Assembly: GCF_001647285.1 (NCBI RefSeq) | Contig: NZ_LRML01000001.1 | Span: 248,001-312,000, forward strand | From: Rufibacter roseus | GTDB taxonomy: Bacteria; Bacteroidota; Bacteroidia; Cytophagales; Hymenobacteraceae | Length of the DNA stretch: 64,000 nucleotides | Reading direction: 5' to 3' | Position numbers and translations under genes: made by a program | The notes under the pieces: model-generated | What the model saw: the letters and a program-made list of their open reading frames with translations, nothing else | Told to the model about the DNA's origin: nothing | Databases searched by the model: none | In this document: positions 63,422 to 64,000 of the stretch, in pieces | Numbering within the stretch: position 1 is the stretch's first letter | Layout of the letters: every line of letters starts with the position of its first letter

Positions 63422-64000
63422 ATGAAAAGAAATTTCTATAGCTATACTGTGTTTCTTTTTAGCCTGCTGTTTCTAGCGGGCTGTGAGACACCAGAGCCTT
63501 TTGAAAATAATGATAACAACCAGTTGTCAGATATTTGGCTCACCATTCCAGGGCAGAAAGATGCTCGCTTTAATGGCACCTACAGTGCTAACGGAGAAAC
63601 GATCACTTTTGAAATACCCCATTTCTTCCCAGCTGAATCTGATAATCAGGTGGACCTGAAAAATTTGGTTTTAAGAGCCAATATTCCGGTAGATGCCAGA
63701 ATCAGCCCTGCCTTGGGTAATCCAATGGATCTGACCGAACCAATTAAAATTGACATTGCCTCGGGTACAGGGGCGGTGAAATCTTACTGGGTAGAAGTAA
63801 AAAAAGTAGCAGACCTATCAGTAAAAACTGTAAGCATAGAAGTAGATGGTCAAGAAATCAATGGATTTGAACGCAATGGCGAACTGATTTTCTATGTGGT
63901 TCCTGGGGTAGATGTGTCTAATGCTACTTTGAACATAGGAATTAGTCGTCACTCCACTTCTTCACTTCCTTCTGGTTCAAAAATAGATTTGACAAATCCG
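63422..64000 (+). CDS. DUF5018-like surface lipoprotein (3' end cut by window)
   Basis: 193 codons are visible from the ATG at 63422, with no stop before the window ends. A lipoprotein signal MKRNFYSYTVFLFSLLFLAG then C21 precedes beta-rich Ig-like domains: DIWLTIPGQKDARFNGTYS, NLVLRANIPVDARISPALG and GAVKSYWVEVKKVADLSVKT, the repeating pattern of DUF5018 proteins that accompany SusCD pairs. They are thought to be surface glycan-binding proteins (SGBPs). The next genes of the operon would lie to the right. Confidence 0.75.
   Translation, partial: MKRNFYSYTVFLFSLLFLAGCETPEPFENNDNNQLSDIWLTIPGQKDARFNGTYSANGETITFEIPHFFPAESDNQVDLKNLVLRANIPVDARISPALGNPMDLTEPIKIDIASGTGAVKSYWVEVKKVADLSVKTVSIEVDGQEINGFERNGELIFYVVPGVDVSNATLNIGISRHSTSSLPSGSKIDLTNP

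Overview
The window looks like chromosomal DNA of a Bacteroidota bacterium of the Cytophagales/Hymenobacteraceae type (Rufibacter, Pontibacter, Hymenobacter relatives). The evidence is a SusC/SusD pair, C-terminal type IX secretion (T9SS) sorting domains, Bacteroidota -7 promoter boxes (TAnnTTTG), few Shine-Dalgarno sites, a tmRNA tag ending YAMAA, and protein family content. The genus is an inference. Nothing points to a phage, plasmid or integrative element.

Layout. 1-2144: the edge of a glycan-degradation locus (partial GH172/DUF2961 enzyme and a GH43 enzyme). 2223-2593: tmRNA on the minus strand. 2723-5200: a HAD nucleotidase, a membrane acyltransferase and an undescribed decayed gene. 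5399-19321: mixed housekeeping genes, mostly on the minus strand: ArsR regulator, M1 aminopeptidase, J-domain membrane protein, HupE/UreJ-like protein, ClpB, endonuclease V, a lipoprotein and an orphan multi-PAS histidine kinase. 19673-21907: monomeric isocitrate dehydrogenase. 22085-34315: YkgJ-like Cys-cluster protein, MFS exporter, GNAT acetyltransferase, GH51 arabinofuranosidase, M16 peptidase, a His-rich membrane protein and dnaX. 34454-39419: beta-barrel protein, a nucleotidyltransferase-fold protein, metallophosphoesterase and P5C dehydrogenase (pruA).

39545-64000 is the most coherent block. It holds tandem T9SS-secreted peptidoglycan amidases, two closely similar ROK regulators bracketing a secreted enzyme set (unknown secreted protein, two SGNH esterases, GH20 lipoprotein hexosaminidase, family-10-like GHL10/DUF187 glycosidase, NAGPA-type phosphodiester glycosidase), then an exported FAD oxidoreductase, SusC, SusD and a DUF5018-like lipoprotein cut by the window end. 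I read it as a polysaccharide utilization locus for an N-acetylhexosamine-containing, probably cell-wall-type or phosphodiester-linked glycan. The substrate is inference.

Across the window run at least 22 copies of a short imperfect palindrome (left arm GTTTTnGGCCTGTTTT, right arm AAAACAGGCCnAAAAC), almost strictly intergenic and often just after stop codons. Some copies are embedded in longer gene-specific hairpins, and one supplies the last codons of a gene. Together with the dnaX A10 slippage site, the twin ROK regulators and the hidden pseudogene, this is the most interesting non-routine content.
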